From Apiotrichum sp. Y4204 (Eukaryota; Basidiomycota; Tremellomycetes; Trichosporonales; Trichosporonaceae), in assembly GCA_025531455.1 (NCBI GenBank), contig JAMYHL010000103.1:52676-116675 (forward strand): DNA of 64,000 nt. Reading direction: 5' to 3'. Below are positions 34,156 through 45,051 of this stretch, one piece after another. The first letter of the stretch is position 1; each line of letters begins with the position of its first letter. The notes beneath the pieces were generated by a model. That model was given only the letters and a program-made list of their open reading frames with translations. It was not told the DNA's origin and made no database searches. A program made the position numbers and the translations under genes.

Positions 34156-34181
34156 CATGTACATGTCATGTCATGTACATG
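34156..34181. repeat. Paired CATGTACATG palindromes
   Basis: The 10-bp palindrome CATGTACATG occurs at 34156-34165 and again at 34172-34181, 16 bases apart, about 520 bases upstream of the carboxypeptidase start. Such a pair could bind a dimeric regulator, but nothing confirms this. Confidence 0.55.
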
Positions 34182-34637
34182 TCCGCATGTGGGACTGCGG
34201 CTGTATGCTGCGGTATGAGGGCCGTATCCGAGAACGCATTATTCTTAGCTTAGCTAGCTGCTAGCGTCGCTTTTGGGACCTGTGACAGCATGCCGCGCGT
34301 TATTCCTTCATGTACGAGCTTATCTCCCGAATCTCACTCGACCAAACAGAACATTCGGGCCGCTACCCGACCTCGCTCTTTCGTCATGCATCAGGCCCAC
34401 AGAACCGAGATCCTTATCGCGGGGCACTCTCATTGCTCCTGGCCCCATGGGCCATGTCTCTGCGAAGGCCGGGGGGCAAGAGCGCAAGGACAGTGGTTGA
34501 CAATGGTTGACCGCATGGACACAGCGTCACTCAACCCTAACAATCGGGCCTTGTCTCGCCTGGTTTTGCCATGCGCCATGCGCATCACACTTGACCTTGC
34601 TCCCTAGCCATCGCATGTCCAGCGGTCGAGGAAGAGC

Positions 34638-34644
34638 ATATATA
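34638..34644 (+). promoter_or_regulatory. TATA box of the carboxypeptidase gene
   Basis: ATATATA occurs about 57-63 bases before the ATG at 34701, in otherwise GC-rich DNA. Confidence 0.5.
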
Positions 34645-34700
34645 CCCCCATCGCGGCAGTTGGCCGTTCCCCAACCCCTCAATCACTCCCTTATACTCCA

Positions 34701-36571
34701 ATGTGGGCCCCTCTCACCGCCCTCACCGTCCTCGCGCTGGCGGGTCTCGGCTCCGCGCAGCCAGGCCCGATGCGCCAGCCACCCGGCTTCCGTGCCCGCA
34801 GCGAGGAAGCCCTTCGCGAGCGTCGCGCCTTTGAGGAAAAGCACCAGCTTGCGGCCCGGTGGAACGACAAGAACGAGTCCAAGCCCGAAAAGACAAAGTA
34901 CCAGTTCCGCAACAAGAAGACTGAGAGTGAGTTGATTGCATGAAAGCTGCGGCTGACGGCAGAATTCCTCGTCAAGAAGCTCCCCGAGGTCAACTTCAAC
35001 TTTGGCGAGCTGTACTCTGGCAGCCTCGAGGTGGACCCGCAAAACAAGACGGAAGGCTCGCTCTTCTTCTACTTTGCGCCCCGCAGCGGCGGCGAGCCGG
35101 TCGAGGAGATTACAATCTGGCTGAATGGTGGACCGGGATGCAGCTCGGCCAACGCGTTCTGGCAGGAGAACGGGCCCATCAGCTGGATGCCCGGTACGTT
35201 TGCGCCAAAGTCCAACCCGTACGCGTGGTCGACGCGGACCAACATGCTCTGGTGAGTAACTGACTCTGAGGAATGCTCACCTCCCAGGGTCGACCAGCCG
35301 ATTGGCACGGGCTTCTCGGTCGGCAAGCCGTACGCCACCTCAGAGGACGACATTACAGCCCCGTTCCTCAAGTGGTTCAAGCGCTGGCAGGAGGCGTTTG
35401 GCGTCAAGAACTACAAGATCTACATCACCGGCGAGTCGTACGCCGGCCGCTATGTGCCGTACATTGGTGCAGCGATGGTAGATGCCAACAACACGGAGCA
35501 CTTTGATCTCAATGGTGAGCTGTCCGCAATGCGCATGCCCTAACCGCAGGCATCATCGTCTACGACCCTTGCATCGGCGAGTACAACAGTGTACAGGAGG
35601 AGATCCCCGCCGTGCCCTTCGTTGAGGCCAACATGAACCTCTTCGGTTTCAACGAGTCGTACATGGAGGACATCCGGGGTCGCCACAAGTCGTGCGGCTA
35701 TGCAGACTTCCTCGACAAGTACCTCGTCTTCCCGCCCTCCGGCGTCCAGCCCCCTACTAGCTTTGACGCCAGCAACCCCAAGATGGACGCCAACAACCAG
35801 TCGTGCGACCTTTTCAGCGACATCTACACCGTTGCCTTCAGCGTCAACCCCTGCTTCAACCCTTACGAGGTCGTGAGTAAACTCTGATAAGCTCGTCGCT
35901 CACCACAGAACATGATGTGCCCCCTCCCGTCCGACTCGCTCGGCTTCCCCGGTGCCTTCATCTACTCTGACCCCGGAAACCCGCCGTACTTTGACCGCAA
36001 GGACGTCAAGAAGGCGCTGCACGCGCCCGACCTCAAGTGGGCGCTGTGTTCCGTCGAGCCCGTGTTCCTCGGTAAGGGCGGTCCGCAGTTCAACGGCGAC
36101 AACTCGCCCGACCCGATCCAGCACGTCCTCCCCAAGGTCATCGAGAAGACGAACCGCGTGCTCGTGGCGAACGGCGACTTTGACTATATCATCATCACGA
36201 ACGGCACGCTGCTCGCGATCCAGAACATGACGTGGAACGGGCAGCTCGGCTTCCAGTCCGCCCCGAGCACGCCGTTTATCGTTTCCGAGCCCGACATCGA
36301 GTGGACCCCAGTCTTCAAGGCCAACGAGATGGAGGGCCTCAACGGACCGCAGGGCCACATGGGAACGTACCACCACGAGCGCGGCCTCATGTGGGTCCAG
36401 ACCTTTATGGCCGGCCACATGGTCCCCGAGTACCAGCCGCGCGCGGCCCTGCTCAACCTCGAGTGGATGCTAGGCCGCGTCGAGTCGTTCGACGGCGGGA
36501 TGGGCGGAAACGGGACGAATGCGACCACCACCATGAACCAGATGCTCAAGGCTCATCGTGCGCCGCTGTGA
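34701..36571 (+). CDS. Secreted serine carboxypeptidase (peptidase S10)
   Basis: Exons 34701-34926, 34963-35251, 35288-35514, 35550-35872 and 35909-36571 encode 575 residues. An N-terminal signal peptide (MWAPLTALTVLALAGLGSAQ) is followed by a charged pro-like segment. The S10 signatures are WLNGGPGCSS (oxyanion region), GESYAGRY with nucleophile S222, GDFDY with D447 and AGHMVP with H525. There is no C-terminal membrane anchor, so it differs from Kex1 and should be secreted or vacuolar, removing C-terminal residues from peptides. Several N-x-S/T glycosylation sites are present. All four introns are 35-36 nt. A carboxypeptidase could in principle trim basic residues from Kex2-cut peptides such as the one at 4.8 kb, but nothing here shows that it does. 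Confidence 0.92.
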
Positions 36572-37457
36572 GCTGAGAACAGGGCAAGGAATGGAATGAA
36601 TCAGAAGTGCGCAGTATAATACCTCGACTGCAAGTCTAGTCCGAAGTACAATGTTCCGGAATTGTAGTTGAATGCAGTCCGTTGACATGAGCACCTGCGT
36701 CATCGACAGCCTTCTACCGACTTTCAACGGTGCTAGAAACTCTTCTTGTGTCAAAATAGAACATTGGGGGCTCGTTAGGGCAGCTGACCATTGATAACAT
36801 GTGTCTGGCGTCGTAAGCACATGCGCAAGACACACACCTATTCTGACCATTTTATGCCGCTAAAGCTGCACTAGTGACTGGCAGCTTCAATGACCGATGC
36901 GCAGAGACATAATGGCATTCCTATACTTCCTACACTACGTCTCGACAGGTAGTCTGAAGTGGACGCTATCTCTTCGTTGCTCTGCGCTGCGCGGATCTCG
37001 ATCGAATGCTGGGGTGCTGGGATGTTGGTGCTCCACTCGGCTTTTATCTTCGCGCTTCAGAGCTCGGCGACTGCCTACCAGGCTGAAGGTCTGCCCAGCA
37101 TCGCGTCTTATCGTGAAGCCGCGGGCACCAACTCGGACGCCGCGCGCGATGTGAGGTTGTGATTGCCATTTGAATGAGTCGCTATCCCTGTGCGTATCCG
37201 TTGTCAGCGTGTGAGCGTGTTAGCATATGAGCATGTTAGCAGTGTCATGTAGCAATGCGAGGAACTGGAAACAGTAAAAGTTCTGATTACTGCACGAGCC
37301 TGCGCGAATCGTTAATCGACGTAACGTCGTGTCATCTCCCCAGCGGTCTCGTCGGGCTGGCAGGCAACACGCAGCCAGTCCCAAACCTCATAAAAGCTCG
37401 TCCCCATGACATTCAGACTCTTCTTCTTCATTTCATCTCACCCGTCCCACTGCCACG
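36572..37457. other. Intergenic region, nothing firm
   Basis: A 67-codon frame at 36959-37162 has a hydrophobic middle segment but no known relatives and no splice context, so I do not call it. The rest appears to be 3' and promoter sequence of the flanking genes. Confidence 0.4.
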
Positions 37458-38207
37458 ATGTCCGCCACGACTCGCAAGCGCAAGTATAGTGACCCAGACG
37501 AGGACGAGAACCCTCCTACTGTTGACCACGGCCGTCATTTCCCTATCGCCGAGGTGAGTGTGCACACGTCCCTGCCTTCCTCTTGCGCGCAGGCGGCCGC
37601 GGGTCTTCCTCCCTGACACACACAACAGGGCGACTGGAGCGCGTACCTCGCCACCGATGCAGAAGACGAACACCGCGCCGGCTCACCCATCGTCAAGAGC
37701 CCTCTCGCCGTAAGCTTGTATATACCGCTCCAGTCCTCTGACGCATTAGGATCAAACTCACTTCACCGAGAATGGCGGTGCGCTGCCGACTACCCGCATC
37801 CTTGGCGGCACGAGCCCAGAGGTCGATCCAAATGTCCGCGTCAACAGCGCCCCTGTCCTGCGCGTCCCCGTCGCTGTGTATCTCGAGCACATCCAGGGCC
37901 AGCAGACGGCTCGACAGCTCGTCAAACTTACTCGCACCATGGCCGAACTCACGCGCACCATGGCCAGGGCCCACGGGGGTAAGATGCCTTGACAGTCATG
38001 TTCATGCTGATACCAGTTCAACTACCCACTCCCGAAGCCGACGCTGTACTCGCCCCAGGCTACGAAGGCGAGCCTCTGCTTGTCGAATACATGTCGTTCA
38101 AACTCGCAGTCCTCGGTGCGGATGGGGAAGAAGATGAGACGATCAGCGTGAACACCGGCGAGGCCGCCGAGGGCGAGAGCGACCTGGAGGTTGAGGACCA
38201 CGAGTGA
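37458..38207 (+). CDS. Hypothetical protein, 198 residues
   Basis: Four exons (37458-37553, 37629-37709, 37750-37978, 38017-38207) join cleanly with GT-AG introns. The product starts MSATTRKRKYSDPDEDENPP, a possible nuclear localization-like basic patch followed by acidic residues. A helical middle part contains LVKLTRTMAELTRTMARAHG with a repeated LTRTMA, and the C-terminus is very acidic (EGESDLEVEDHE). I recognise no family. The composition suggests a small nuclear or chromatin-associated protein, but that is a guess. Confidence 0.65.
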
Positions 38208-38655
38208 GGTGTGGGGTTTGTAATTGACAATATGGATGAGTGGATGGATGTGGATGTGAGGATGTCTTTTGTTTGCATCCTTTTGCCAACCAGGATGGAT
38301 TAGTGGGTCTATGAACGCGTCGGAGATACGGCGAGGCACTTGCTCCTTGTTCAGAGCACAACACAAGCTCACTGGAGCTTGGCATGGTCTGACATGTGAT
38401 GTTCCACTCCGGAAACCGACCGGCCCGGTCAGGGAGAACGAGTGGGGTGTCTTGAAACATGATATCATGACGCGGATGTCACGGATATCACCCCCTACCC
38501 AGCCACAGACAGCGTAGTAGTCTTGCGACCATTTCTCAGCCACTAGGTCTGACCAGGCCCCGGTTGAACGGATATCATAAGGCACGAGGTGCCGAGCAAC
38601 AACCGGACGGAGCTGGCGGAGGAATCTCGGGGGATATTTGCCATTACGTCCAGCT

Positions 38656-38711
38656 ATTCCCGTTCGGCTTCGGTGCCATTCCCGTTCGATACAAGACATA
38701 TTCCCGTTCGG
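38656..38711 (+). promoter_or_regulatory. Three ATTCCCGTTCG(G/A) elements phased at 22 bp
   Basis: Copies begin at 38656, 38678 and 38700, exactly 22 bases (about two helical turns) apart, about 230-290 bases upstream of the sugar transporter ATG. Two copies end in CGG, the half-site type used by Zn2Cys6 regulators. A role as a regulator-binding array is inferred from the spacing. Confidence 0.6.
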
Positions 38712-38844
38712 CGCTGCATCACTTCCCCATCCTCGCCAAAACAGCCAAAACACAATCACATGCCAAGAGCCATAGGCTATCCGGCGGCATACCCGGCTTT
38801 CATTGACCCTGCGCACGGCTTATCAGACTGCGATGCCATCCTGT

Positions 38845-38852
38845 TATATAAG
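38845..38852 (+). promoter_or_regulatory. TATA box of the sugar transporter gene
   Basis: TATATAAG lies about 90-97 bases upstream of the ATG at 38942. Confidence 0.55.
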
Positions 38853-38941
38853 ACCCCGAGTAACCCCCGTGGGGCCATCCATCCCTTATCCTACACGAAT
38901 AACGATAAGAACACTCCCACCTCCACAGGGTTCCTATCATT

Positions 38942-40893
38942 ATGCGCCGCTCAATCCTCGTCTGCTTCGTCGCGGCGTTCGGCGGGTGGGTGTTTGGCTA
39001 TGACATCGGATACATTGCCGGCTGCCTTATCATGGTGAGTGGGAGTAGGGTAGCGTAGCTACGGCTCGTTCTCACAGCAGCCGGACTTTGTCAAGACGAT
39101 GGGCGAGTTCGAGAACGGTGAATGGGTCCTCAAGTCCCAACGGCAAAGCATCATCACATCGCTTCTTTCAGCAGGTACCTTCTTTGGTGCTCTCCTACAG
39201 GGTATGTCTCAAAAGGCTTTATCGGATGTAGCTCACGACCAGCATTCACATCTGACCGGCTCGGGCGCAAGTACTCGATCATGTTCTGGGGCGCCATTGT
39301 GAGTACACTTGCTGGGAGGGTGCTGATCCATGTCAGTTCACAATCGGGACCGTGATTCAGACCGCGGCGTTTGGGATGGCGCAAATCACCGTGGGGTGAG
39401 TGGGGGGGGGAGCGCTCGGCCCCGTGCCTATGTCTGGAACCTAACGACAGACGCTTTGTCGCCGGCCTCGGCGTCGGTGCGCTCTCCGCCATTGTGCCAC
39501 TGTATATCGGCGAAGCGGCGCCGAAGAAGATCCGCGGCACTCTCCTGGTGCTTTACCAGGTACAGATCATCACGTGAGTCTCTCCGGATGCACACTAAAT
39601 CTCATCTCAGCGGCCTCTTCCTCGCGTACCTCATCACCCTCGCAACCCACTCTCTCAAGTCCTCGGCGTCGTGGCGCATCCCCGTCGGCCTCCAGCTCGC
39701 GTGGGGCCTGCTTCTCATTCTTGGCGCTGCCTCTCTCCCCGAGTCGCCCCGCCTGCTACTAGGCAAGGGCCGTGCCGAGGCGGCGCAACGCTCCATCGCG
39801 ACGCTGAACGACACGACGGTCGACTCGGCACTTACGCGGGAAATCTACGACGAGCTCGAGGAGGCCATCGCGGCCGAGAACGCCGAGGGCAAGGCTGGCT
39901 GGCTCGAGTGCTTCTCCAAGCGTGGCATGAGTGAGTGGCTTTGTATGGAAAATAATTACCCGAGAATTTGCCGAGATTGAGGTTATTCGCCGAGATCGGC
40001 TTTTTACCCATTTTTTTCGGCTCTCCCACTCAATTTTCGTTTTTCTCAACTGACACTCCCAGTGTGGAAGCGCACGATGAATGGCATGGTTATCCAATGG
40101 CTGCAGCAACTTACGGGCCAGAACTACTATTACTAGTGCGTTTGCGCGAGGGAGAGACGCGGGAGACGCGTAGTTGGGCGCTGACAGCAGCTATGGCCCC
40201 GTGTTCTTCCAGGCGGCCAAGATCGAGAGCCTCAACTCGTACACCATCCAGGTACTCATGGGCGGCGTCTCCTTTGCGATGGTCCTCCCAGCCATGTGGA
40301 CTATCGAGCACCTGGGGCGGCGCAAGTCGCTGCTAATCGGCGCGGTGCTCATGGCCATATGCGCGATCGTCGCCGCGCTCGTCGGACACTTTTTCACCGA
40401 CATGCCGGGCGTGTCGGAGGCAAAGCGCAAGATGGGCGGAAACGTGCTTATCGCATTTGCGCTGCTGCATGTCTCCTTCTTCTCGCTGTTCTGGGGCCCG
40501 ACACCCTGGGTCATCCTCGGCGAGACGTTCCCGCTCCGTGTGCGCCCAAAGGCCATCGCCCTCGGATCCGCGTCAAACTGGTTCTGGAACTGGATGCTCT
40601 CGTACTGGTCCCCGCTGATCGCCGACCACATCGGCCCCCTCATCCTGCTCATCTTCTTTGGCTGTCTCATGGCCGCAGTGGTCTACGTCTACTTCTTCAT
40701 CCCCGAGACCCGCGGCATCTCCCTCGAGGAAGTGGATGAGCTGTACCGGTCCGGCGTCCCGGCGTGGCGGTCCAGCAGCTGGCGCCCGACGGTGCACGAG
40801 CACCGCGTGGTGGGCGACAAGGAGGAATTGGACTCGGAGCAGCACGAGCATATGCGTCGCGCAAGCGCCGCCGCGGTCCTTGCGAAAAAGTAG
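38942..40893 (+). CDS. MFS sugar (hexose-type) transporter
   Basis: Eight exons (38942-39034, 39081-39201, 39243-39298, 39337-39395, 39451-39573, 39611-39930, 40063-40135, 40191-40893) give 515 residues with about 12 membrane helices. Sugar-porter signatures are present: [10 protein letters not shown] in helix 1, DRLGRK after helix 2, [13 protein letters not shown] with IGE, PESPR at the end of helix 6, [13 protein letters not shown] in helix 7, GRRKS and PETRG after helix 12. It should import hexoses or related sugars by facilitated diffusion or H+ symport at the plasma membrane. The acceptors at 39080 and 40190 were chosen because they restore the family spacing; each has an alternative AG three bases upstream. 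Most exons are short and most introns 36-46 nt. Confidence 0.9.
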
Positions 40894-41295
40894 GCAGGGA
40901 GATCAGTGTGGGTCGTGTTGTCAAAATTTGTGATAGGATGAAGTTTGAAGGATCAGTGCGGAGATATGTATCGTGTTAGGGCAGACGCAGAATCAGTGCA
41001 GAATCAAACTCATACAAAGAGCAAAGTCGAGATCTAAGATTTTCATCGGGAGAGATGAGGCTCTAGACTGAAGGTGAGTCAGTCTTACGATTATATTGAA
41101 GACCATTAAATCAAGACCGTCGAGTTGATTATCCTCTCTTCTCGTCAGGCTGGAATTCTGTTTCCAGACCGAACCGTGTGGTTCCCCCAGCCGCTCCAGT
41201 TGTCTCCCGTGGCTGCTCTGGGCATCTCCTACACCGGGACTTGTTGAGCACGGAAGTGCCACTAAATATACATCTGTAATCTATCGACTGTCCGG
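40894..41295. other. Convergent 3' intergenic region
   Basis: This 400-base segment lies between the ends of the sugar transporter gene and the large minus-strand hypothetical gene. It is AT-richer than its surroundings, as expected for 3' untranslated sequence; nothing else is visible. Confidence 0.45.
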
Positions 41296-44200
41296 TCAGC
41301 CATAATGCGGAGCGTGGGCACGAGGGTCACGGGGCGGCTGCGAGTTGCGCCACGCCTTGGGACCCTCCTTGCCTGGTGATCCGGGAGGATGGGAGGGCGA
41401 GTACGCGGGAGGGGGTTGGGAGTGGGGGTGGGAGTGGGGGGAGTGGGGATGTGGCTGGGATGGCGAGTGGGAGTGGGAGGACGCCTGCGGGGCCGGGGGA
41501 CCCCACGGCGGCGTTAGTACCGGGGACACGGAGGAGCTGCGGTTGTGCGGCGTCGGGAAGCGCGGGAGCGGGCCGTGTGGCGGCGGGGACCGGGACGGAG
41601 TGTGCCCGCCGTGCGTATGTATGCGTCCTGCCCCGGAACCATTATGTGCGTTGCGAGCAATGTGGTCACTGGGTGAAAAGTGCCCACTACTCTGCCCATG
41701 GCCATTGGGAATGGCAAACGGCGCGGCGGCGGCATACGGCCGTGGCACGGGAAACATGTCGCGCGGGGGATAGGGATACGCCGCGGAATTCAAGTTTGGG
41801 CTGGCGCCCGGCGGGGACGGGAGATTGTGGGTGTGTGGCGGGTTGGGACTCGTTCGCGGTGGGGAGATGGGAGGTATCGCTGGCGGAGAGACGGGGCGCG
41901 TGGGGATCCCCCGCGGCGAAGCGCTGCCTATCCCCGAGAGGCGGCGGGGGTTGTTCGGCGTGCTGGGTGTGCTCTGTGTGCCTGGGCTCTGGGCGTGCGG
42001 CGGGCTCTGTGCGTGTGGTGGGCTCCGTGGAGGCTGTAGGCCTGGCTGTGGTTGTAGACCCGGGTTCCGAGAAGACTGGGCGAGTGACGGCGCAGGAGAC
42101 TCTTCGAAGAGTAGTTTGATCGCGACAGCGAGCCAGGATACCATTGTCGGGCTCGGCGTATTTCGATGCGCGTGGATCCCGACGCGGCCGTCGCGAATCT
42201 CAATCTGCGTGACTGGAACACCCAGCTTTTCCGGCCATTCAAGATGGTACACGCCCTGTCCGCGGGGACGTAGTTTCGGGAGGGCGGTAACGTCGCCGGC
42301 TGCAGCGGCTGGTGGGAACGGCGTCGGTGGGCGAAGCACATGCGGCGCAAATCCCAGACGAGCCCTGCCTGGCGGAAGGTCCGGGAGGTGCGGAACCAGT
42401 GCGGAGGCCGGGAGCTGTGGAGCATACCACTGCAGCATGGCTTTGACGTTTGTCCACGCCTCGATCTGCATGCCGAGGCCGTTCTCGAGGTGGACCCCTA
42501 GCTCCGCGAGGCGCGATATCTGCGTAATGTCTGCGACCTCGAAAAAGTACTCCGAGTCGCTCATAAAGTACACGCGGACTTTGGTGTTGGAGAAGAACGG
42601 GAGGGTGACGTCCAGCACGCCAATGTCGATAAAGTCGGTGGTGTTTACAGCCTGAGAGTTAGGCTGGGAATTGGAGCTGTTCACCATGGGCGAGGCATGC
42701 GCAGAGGTGGCGGATGAGGGGACGGATGACGGCTTCTCAGGTGGGGCCACAGTTTTGGTTAGTAGGGCCGGGGGCGATGTCCGGGGAGGTGCAGGAGGAG
42801 CTAGCATGTCAAGGACAGGGGGAGGGACGTGATCGGCAATTCCGATGAGCTCCTTCAACGCCCAGAGATAGACCGCGTGGCGGTTGATCTCATGCAGGGG
42901 GACGCTCTGGAGATGGTGCAAGTGCGCGGCAGCCGCGGGGGTGAGGTCAAAGGTGGGGTCGTCGCCGCGGGGGGTCGGCGACTGAAGTCTGAAGACGTTG
43001 TTCGGGGGGTCGGGGAGGATGAGGTGGGGCAGGCGCTCCGGCCGCGCTGTGACGGGCGGCGGGGCGCGGCTGTGGATCTCGATGAGCACACGGCCAGCGT
43101 GGGCCGGTGGGGGCGGTATAGTCGTTGGATCCGTCTTGTCTGGCGTCGGGAGCAGGGCGTAGAGCATGGGGTACGTTGGCATGGAGAGCGAGAAGACGGC
43201 CGAGACGTCGGCGACGGCCGCCCCGAGACGGAGGTAGAGATCGACCGCGGTGGCGGTGAGCTCGCGGCGCACGGCGGCAGGAGTGTCATGATGCATGTCG
43301 ATGACTGCCCCGCGGGCGAGGAGCTGTACGCGTGCGCGAAACGACCGCCACGCTTCCGGGATAGCGTTCGGCTCGTACCATGTCAACGCAAAGGCTCCAT
43401 GGCCGACAATCTCGCACCGCACCGACGCTTCCACCTCCTCGACCGGCTCCTCTGTGATCATGCTCTGCTTCGTCATGAGCGTGGTCATCGGCTCGGACGC
43501 CCGCCGCGGCCCTCCTGCTGGTGGTGCGCGCTCGAGATGGAGGTTATTCATCTGCATTGCGAGATTGTCCGATATGCTGCCGTTGCGCGCGACTCGCGGA
43601 CTCCACGTCGAGCGGCGCAGCGTCCCTGTTCCCCGCTTGCCGCCCACGGACGATCCCACGAGCTCCGGATCCGAAGTCACGGCCTCGAGGTGGATGTCAG
43701 CGAGGAGAATGACATACTCGCGGATCTCGTCAAAGCGCCAGCGCGGCGTATCCTGGTGGTGGTTGACTATAATCTCGTTGCGGATGTCGACGTTCACAGG
43801 GTGCGACCACCACTCGGGCGCGCCGTCGTGGCTCGGGAATGTGAGCGAGTACCGTCCCCTGCCGAGAACTTGCAGATTCGGTTCCGGACTGCAGACTGTG
43901 CGCGGGCAGGGGCCAGACACTCGCCGTGCACGCACGCGCTCGGCGACTGACGGCTCGAACGCGCAGTCGACGATGGCGTCAAAGTCGGGCGTGTCGAGCA
44001 GCGACAGCTCGTCAGCGTACCATCTCAACTCTCGCAGACGCCATCCCGGAGTCGTCGAGTCGGCCGCCCAGACCACCTCGCCCTTGCCGCGCAGCTGAAA
44101 AAGGGCGGGACCGAGTGATGCGAGCGACGGCGGATCCCCCTCAAACGTCACGGCCAGCACGCCAGGGGCAATGACGGCGAAGATGGGGAGGCCGGTCGGA

Positions 44201-44316
44201 CACTGCGCGCCATACTTGTCGAGATCGGAGAGGTGGTCGAGCTGGACGTCGAGGTAGTGCGGGTCGACGTCGGGATGGCGGAGCTGGCGAAAGTGGTGGT
44301 ACTCGAATGATGCCAT
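41296..44316 (-). CDS. Large proline-rich protein with four-fold internal repeat, function unknown
   Basis: One uninterrupted frame of 1006 residues from the ATG at 44316. Further in-frame codons upstream look like leader sequence. Within the first 740 residues I see four related modules of about 60 residues, at roughly 46-106, 148-210, 300-365 and 682-740. Each has a G-x-G-x-x-x-hydrophobic-x-(W/F) start, a middle R/D-x-x-hydrophobic strand pattern, D/N/S-T-P, and a final amphipathic helix ending in L or E. The pattern suggests a compact alpha/beta domain. The C-terminal 265 residues are low-complexity, rich in Pro, Ser and His. No family is recognised. It has no signal peptide or membrane helix, so it is presumably intracellular, perhaps a scaffold. 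Confidence 0.7.
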   Translation of the reverse strand: MASFEYHHFRQLRHPDVDPHYLDVQLDHLSDLDKYGAQCPTGLPIFAVIAPGVLAVTFEGDPPSLASLGPALFQLRGKGEVVWAADSTTPGWRLRELRWYADELSLLDTPDFDAIVDCAFEPSVAERVRARRVSGPCPRTVCSPEPNLQVLGRGRYSLTFPSHDGAPEWWSHPVNVDIRNEIIVNHHQDTPRWRFDEIREYVILLADIHLEAVTSDPELVGSSVGGKRGTGTLRRSTWSPRVARNGSISDNLAMQMNNLHLERAPPAGGPRRASEPMTTLMTKQSMITEEPVEEVEASVRCEIVGHGAFALTWYEPNAIPEAWRSFRARVQLLARGAVIDMHHDTPAAVRRELTATAVDLYLRLGAAVADVSAVFSLSMPTYPMLYALLPTPDKTDPTTIPPPPAHAGRVLIEIHSRAPPPVTARPERLPHLILPDPPNNVFRLQSPTPRGDDPTFDLTPAAAAHLHHLQSVPLHEINRHAVYLWALKELIGIADHVPPPVLDMLAPPAPPRTSPPALLTKTVAPPEKPSSVPSSATSAHASPMVNSSNSQPNSQAVNTTDFIDIGVLDVTLPFFSNTKVRVYFMSDSEYFFEVADITQISRLAELGVHLENGLGMQIEAWTNVKAMLQWYAPQLPASALVPHLPDLPPGRARLGFAPHVLRPPTPFPPAAAAGDVTALPKLRPRGQGVYHLEWPEKLGVPVTQIEIRDGRVGIHAHRNTPSPTMVSWLAVAIKLLFEESPAPSLAQSSRNPGLQPQPGLQPPRSPPHAQSPPHAQSPGTQSTPSTPNNPRRLSGIGSASPRGIPTRPVSPPAIPPISPPRTSPNPPHTHNLPSPPGASPNLNSAAYPYPPRDMFPVPRPYAAAAPFAIPNGHGQSSGHFSPSDHIARNAHNGSGAGRIHTHGGHTPSRSPPPHGPLPRFPTPHNRSSSVSPVLTPPWGPPAPQASSHSHSPSQPHPHSPHSHPHSQPPPAYSPSHPPGSPGKEGPKAWRNSQPPRDPRAHAPHYG

Positions 44317-45051
44317 GATGTGGTGCAGGAGCGAAAGGCGGTGACTGGAGAGGCGGTGCGAGTGCAAAGTCACGACATGTCCGATATCAAAACCGCTGTC
44401 CCTCGACGATCGTGGGATGCAGGAATCAACAACGGCAGGTGTGCTCGCTCGCACGCCTAAGGAATGTTTCCAGAGGTGCGGCTGGATGGAGAGATGAGAG
44501 AGCGGGACTGGAGTCGGACTGGGATGGATCGAGGTCAAACAACAAAAGCCCGACAGTTGCAGGAAATGACAGTCGAAATAACTCATCCGCTCCAGGCGGC
44601 TGTGCGCCACTCGGGGCAGTTCATCTCCTCTCTCTCGGCATGCATCACTTTCGTAAACATCCCAGTTTCTGTTTGCTGCGTATTACTCCGCAGCGCGATG
44701 CATCCGATACTTTGCCGCGCTGCCCCTCCAGGTACCCGCGCTGCTGACGATGAGAAAGCATAAGATGTGTGTAGTCGAAGGGCCGAGGCCCCCAGCGAGA
44801 CAACCCGACGACCCCCATTAAGCCCATTAGTCCATAAGCTTGAATAAGCATATGCATATGATCGGCACTTCGGTGATCCTGAATTACTTGCTTATTCTCC
44901 CGGTTTTCCTCTTGAACCGCGCCGATCAAATCGAAACGAAAACAACAACCGGACAGCACAAGTCAACGGCAAACAGCACAGCCCTCTCACTTGTTCCATC
45001 TCTCTTTCACTCTCGTTCCCGTCTACACAGCCCCAGCAGCCATCAACCACC
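44317..45051. other. Divergent promoter region
   Basis: This separates the divergent starts of the repeat protein (44316, minus) and the RING protein (45052, plus). No separate gene is visible. Confidence 0.5.

Larger units (their letters stand above)
32292..34700. other. 2.4 kb divergent intergenic region
   Basis: This separates the divergent MFS and carboxypeptidase genes. No gene is supported; the frames are short and unlike known proteins. Two CATGTACATG palindromes lie at 34156-34181 and a TATA box at about 34638. Confidence 0.45.
38208..38941. other. Promoter region of the sugar transporter gene
   Basis: No gene is seen. The region contains three phased ATTCCCGTTCG elements (38656-38711) and a TATA box (38845-38852), both listed separately. 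Confidence 0.5.

Noticed and set aside
36959..37162. 67-codon frame with a hydrophobic segment
   Set aside because: It is too short, has no splice context or family match, and overlaps other equally open frames.
42829..43950. 373-codon open frame antisense to the large repeat protein
   Set aside because: It is the opposite strand of a 1006-residue frame with internal repeats; the antisense product has no recognisable domain.
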